Positions 6,011 through 7,883 of a stretch of DNA of 7,883 nucleotides are shown in pieces. Below the pieces are notes generated by a model. That model did no database searches. It saw only the letters and a list, made by a program, of their open reading frames with translations, and was not told the DNA's origin. The translations under genes and the position numbers were made by a program. Where the stretch lies: contig DLFY01000126.1 of assembly GCA_002482415.1 (NCBI GenBank), positions 1,822 to 9,704 on the forward strand, in the 5' to 3' direction. Within the stretch, counting starts at the first letter, position 1. Every line of letters starts with the position of its first letter. The DNA comes from Phycisphaerales bacterium UBA7708 (GTDB lineage: Bacteria; Planctomycetota; Phycisphaerae; Sedimentisphaerales; Anaerohalosphaeraceae).

Positions 6011-6101
6011 CGCGACTGATTTGGATGGCGAGAACATCCTGTAAGATACCTCTATCCTCTGGTGTCCCAGGACTTTAAAAACATTAATGAAAGGCGGGAA
6101 C

Positions 6102-6485
6102 ATGGCCGAACAAAACGAACCCAAAAAAGTGATTATCGACGAAGACTGGAAAAATCAGGCCCAGAAAGAAAAGGAAACCCTCGAAGAGAAGGTCGAGCAG
6201 GCCGAAGAAACCGGGTCTTCGCGTCAGCTTCCGCCGGCGGATTTTGAAGGGCTGGTCTCGATTTTCACGACGCAGGCTTATCTGGCGCTGGGCCTGATCC
6301 GTCCGCAGGAAGACCAGGACAAGGACATCGAGCCGGATTTTGAACTGGCCAAGTTTAATATTGATTTACTCGGCATGCTGGAAACCAAGTGCAAAGGCAA
6401 CCTGACTGATGATGAGCAGAAAATTCTGCAGGGCAGCCTGAATCAGTTGCGGATGATATTCGTCCAGTTGTCACGCGGGGCCTGA
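6102..6485 (+). CDS. DUF1844 family protein
   Basis: A 127-aa protein read from ATG 6102, chosen because AAAGG (6090-6094) lies 7 bases upstream. The in-frame ATG at 6087 would overlap that site. Residues 1-40 are highly charged (Lys/Glu-rich, likely helical or coiled coil at 15-37). The DUF1844 core follows at about 48-122: FEGLVSIFTTQAYLALGLI, then the acidic loop and FELAKFNIDLLGMLETK, ending NLTDDEQKILQGSLNQLRM. There is no signal peptide or membrane segment. The function of DUF1844 is unknown. Its conserved hydrophobic helices suggest an oligomeric cytoplasmic protein. The family is common in Planctomycetota, Verrucomicrobiota, Acidobacteriota and deltaproteobacteria. It lies 10 bases before the methyltransferase gene, so the two are probably co-transcribed. 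Confidence 0.85.
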   Translation: MAEQNEPKKVIIDEDWKNQAQKEKETLEEKVEQAEETGSSRQLPPADFEGLVSIFTTQAYLALGLIRPQEDQDKDIEPDFELAKFNIDLLGMLETKCKGNLTDDEQKILQGSLNQLRMIFVQLSRGA

Positions 6486-6495
6486 TGAGGCGAAT

Positions 6496-7311
6496 ATGAC
6501 GGCATCCGGACCTTATGTACATGGGTATTCGCAGCGGGAATCGCTGCGTCTGGGGGATCAGGCGACGACGCTGGCCGAATTGCTGCACCATGACCAGCGA
6601 TATCCCGATGGTTCGCTGGTTCTGGAGGCGGGCTGCGGCGTCGGGGCACAGACGGTCTTTCTGGCAGGCAATAACCCTAAAGTTTCGTTTCTGTCAGTGG
6701 ATATTTCGCCGGCATCCCTTGAACATGCAAAGACTGCGGTTCAGGCGGCTGGCTTTAGCAATGTGCGATTTCAGCAGGCCGATCTTTTTCACCTGCCCTT
6801 TGCTGACAACACTTTCGACGCGGTGTTTGTCTGTTTTGTACTGGAACATCTGTCCGAACCGCTCAAGGCCCTGGCGGAATTGAAACGTGTCGTCAAGCCG
6901 GGGAAAACCATCACCGCCATCGAAGGGGACCACGGCAGCGCCTATTTTTATCCCGACAGTGCCTTTGCGCGTCGGGCAATCCAGTGCCTGGTGGATTTGC
7001 AGGCGTCGGCAGGAGGAGATGCCCTGATTGGACGAAGATTATATCCGCTTCTGGCAGGGGCTGGTTTTGAAAACGTGTCGGTCTCGCCGCGTGTGGTTTA
7101 TGTGGATTCGTCTCGTCCACAATGGGTCGAGGGATTCACCAAAAACACCTTTACTGCGATGGTCGAAGGGGTGGGAAAACAAGCCATCGCCTCCGACATG
7201 ATGGATTCGGCCAGTTGGAAGCAGGCGGTTGCCGACCTGTACCGTACGGCCGAGGCGGATGGGGTGTTTAACTATACATTCTTCAAGGCAACAGGAGTCA
7301 AGCCCGCATGA
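6496..7311 (+). CDS. Class I SAM-dependent methyltransferase (UbiE/Methyltransf_11 type)
   Basis: A 271-aa Rossmann-fold methyltransferase. Motif I is LVLEAGCGVGAQT (41-53), the acidic ribose-binding residue is in FLSVDIS (65-71), motif II is QADLFHLPF (94-102), and DAVFVCFVLEHL (108-119) is followed by LKRVVKPGK (129-137). The C-terminal third (~150-271) has GFENVSV and ends VFNYTFFKATG, as in small-molecule methyltransferases I recall, but the substrate cannot be read from sequence. GAGG (6487-6490) lies 5 bases before the ATG. The stop overlaps trpC by ATGA, so translation of the two is likely coupled. No known step of tryptophan synthesis needs a methyltransferase, so the link is either operon hitchhiking or an unknown modification. 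Confidence 0.85.
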   Translation: MTASGPYVHGYSQRESLRLGDQATTLAELLHHDQRYPDGSLVLEAGCGVGAQTVFLAGNNPKVSFLSVDISPASLEHAKTAVQAAGFSNVRFQQADLFHLPFADNTFDAVFVCFVLEHLSEPLKALAELKRVVKPGKTITAIEGDHGSAYFYPDSAFARRAIQCLVDLQASAGGDALIGRRLYPLLAGAGFENVSVSPRVVYVDSSRPQWVEGFTKNTFTAMVEGVGKQAIASDMMDSASWKQAVADLYRTAEADGVFNYTFFKATGVKPA

Positions 7312-7883
7312 GTGCCATTCTGGTCAAAATCATCCGTGACAAGGTGCAGGAAGTCCAGCTCCGCAAACAGCAGATTCCGCTGGAGGTGGTCAGTGAAAAG
7401 GCGATGGCCTCGCCGAAGTGCCGTAATTTTTACCGGGCGGTGACCAAGTCTCATCCCCGGGGTCTGAATGTCATTGCCGAGGTAAAGAAGGCTTCGCCGT
7501 CAGCAGGAGTGATTCGGGCGGATTTTGATCCGGTGGCGATTGCCCGGACGTATGAACAATGCGGTGCGGATGCAATCAGCGTCCTGACCGATGAAAAATA
7601 TTTTCAGGGCAGGCTGGACTATCTGACTGCGGTCAAAGAGGCGGTGTCGCTTCCGGTTTTGCGGAAGGATTTCATCGTCGATCCGTATCAGGTGTTTGAG
7701 GCCAAGGCGGCCGGTGCGGATGCGATTTTGCTGATTGCCGAGGCTCTGCCGTCGGGACATTTGATGGATTTGCTGATTCTGGCCAATGAGCTGACCCTGT
7801 CGGTGCTGATTGAGGCACATGAGGCCGATACGCTGCTGAAGGTCCGCAGCATGGTGGGATTTCCGCAAAAGCATTATACGCTG
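7308..7883 (+). CDS. trpC: Indole-3-glycerol-phosphate synthase (3' end cut by window)
   Basis: The first 192 codons, open to the window edge. TrpC closes the indole ring of CdRP to give indole-3-glycerol phosphate in tryptophan synthesis. Family signatures are IAEVKKASPSAG (56-67), SVLTDEKYFQG (91-101), LPVLRKDFIVDPYQ (115-128) and LIEAH (167-171). Catalytic residues E58, K60, K120 and E169 match the known active-site set. The GINNR loop and later ES motif lie beyond the window. AGGAG (7293-7297) is 10 bases before the ATG, inside the methyltransferase gene. The N-terminal extension (~1-45) is that of normal monofunctional TrpC. Confidence 0.95.
   Translation, partial: MSAILVKIIRDKVQEVQLRKQQIPLEVVSEKAMASPKCRNFYRAVTKSHPRGLNVIAEVKKASPSAGVIRADFDPVAIARTYEQCGADAISVLTDEKYFQGRLDYLTAVKEAVSLPVLRKDFIVDPYQVFEAKAAGADAILLIAEALPSGHLMDLLILANELTLSVLIEAHEADTLLKVRSMVGFPQKHYTL

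Noticed and set aside
6011..6101. Possible ssrA (tmRNA) gene next to smpB
   Set aside because: Only 91 bases are available, with no tRNA-like ends or tag frame.
5447..6124. 225-aa open frame on the minus strand
   Set aside because: Lies wholly over smpB and its flanks, resembles no family, and smpB is certain on the plus strand.

Overview
The window (about 7.9 kb, moderately GC-rich, densely coding) looks like the chromosome of an anaerobic bacterium. It carries a siroheme-dependent (Ahb) haem pathway, a MetF/MetV-type methylenetetrahydrofolate reductase joined to an AcsE-like methyltransferase, and housekeeping genes (smpB, trpC). The DUF1844 gene and this mix fit a Planctomycetota/Phycisphaerae-like or other PVC-type or deltaproteobacterial anaerobe. 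That placement is inference from gene content only. No IS element, CRISPR array, tRNA or rRNA was seen.

Layout. (1) 1-1681: the 3' part of a radical SAM/SPASM gene (ahbD-like haem synthase) overlaps by ATGA a gene encoding a fused AhbA-AhbB siroheme decarboxylase. Together they cover the first and last steps of the alternative haem route. (2) 1759-4268: a separate transcription unit with a perfect TATAAT box and a probable GTG start. It encodes one long polypeptide joining MetF, a cysteine-rich MetV-like module and a pterin-binding methyltransferase. This enzyme could make methyl-THF and pass the methyl group to a corrinoid protein without releasing it. (3) 4274-4859, minus strand: a two-gene module of a 62-aa conserved small protein and an overlapping nucleotidyltransferase-fold protein whose DxD motif reads DLG. 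It is driven by a strong promoter that should give a leaderless mRNA. (4) 4930-5448: a free-standing DUF4870 membrane protein with its own promoter, a perfect Shine-Dalgarno and a rho-independent terminator. (5) 5534-7883: smpB, a DUF1844 protein, a class I SAM methyltransferase and trpC (cut by the window end). The last three are tightly spaced, and the methyltransferase overlaps trpC by ATGA.

Most noteworthy are the three-module C1 enzyme, with an apparent internal ribosome-binding site exactly at the methyltransferase boundary, and the small-protein/degenerate-nucleotidyltransferase pair. The fused siroheme decarboxylase, whose second helix-turn-helix appears to lack about 10 residues, is also worth a look.
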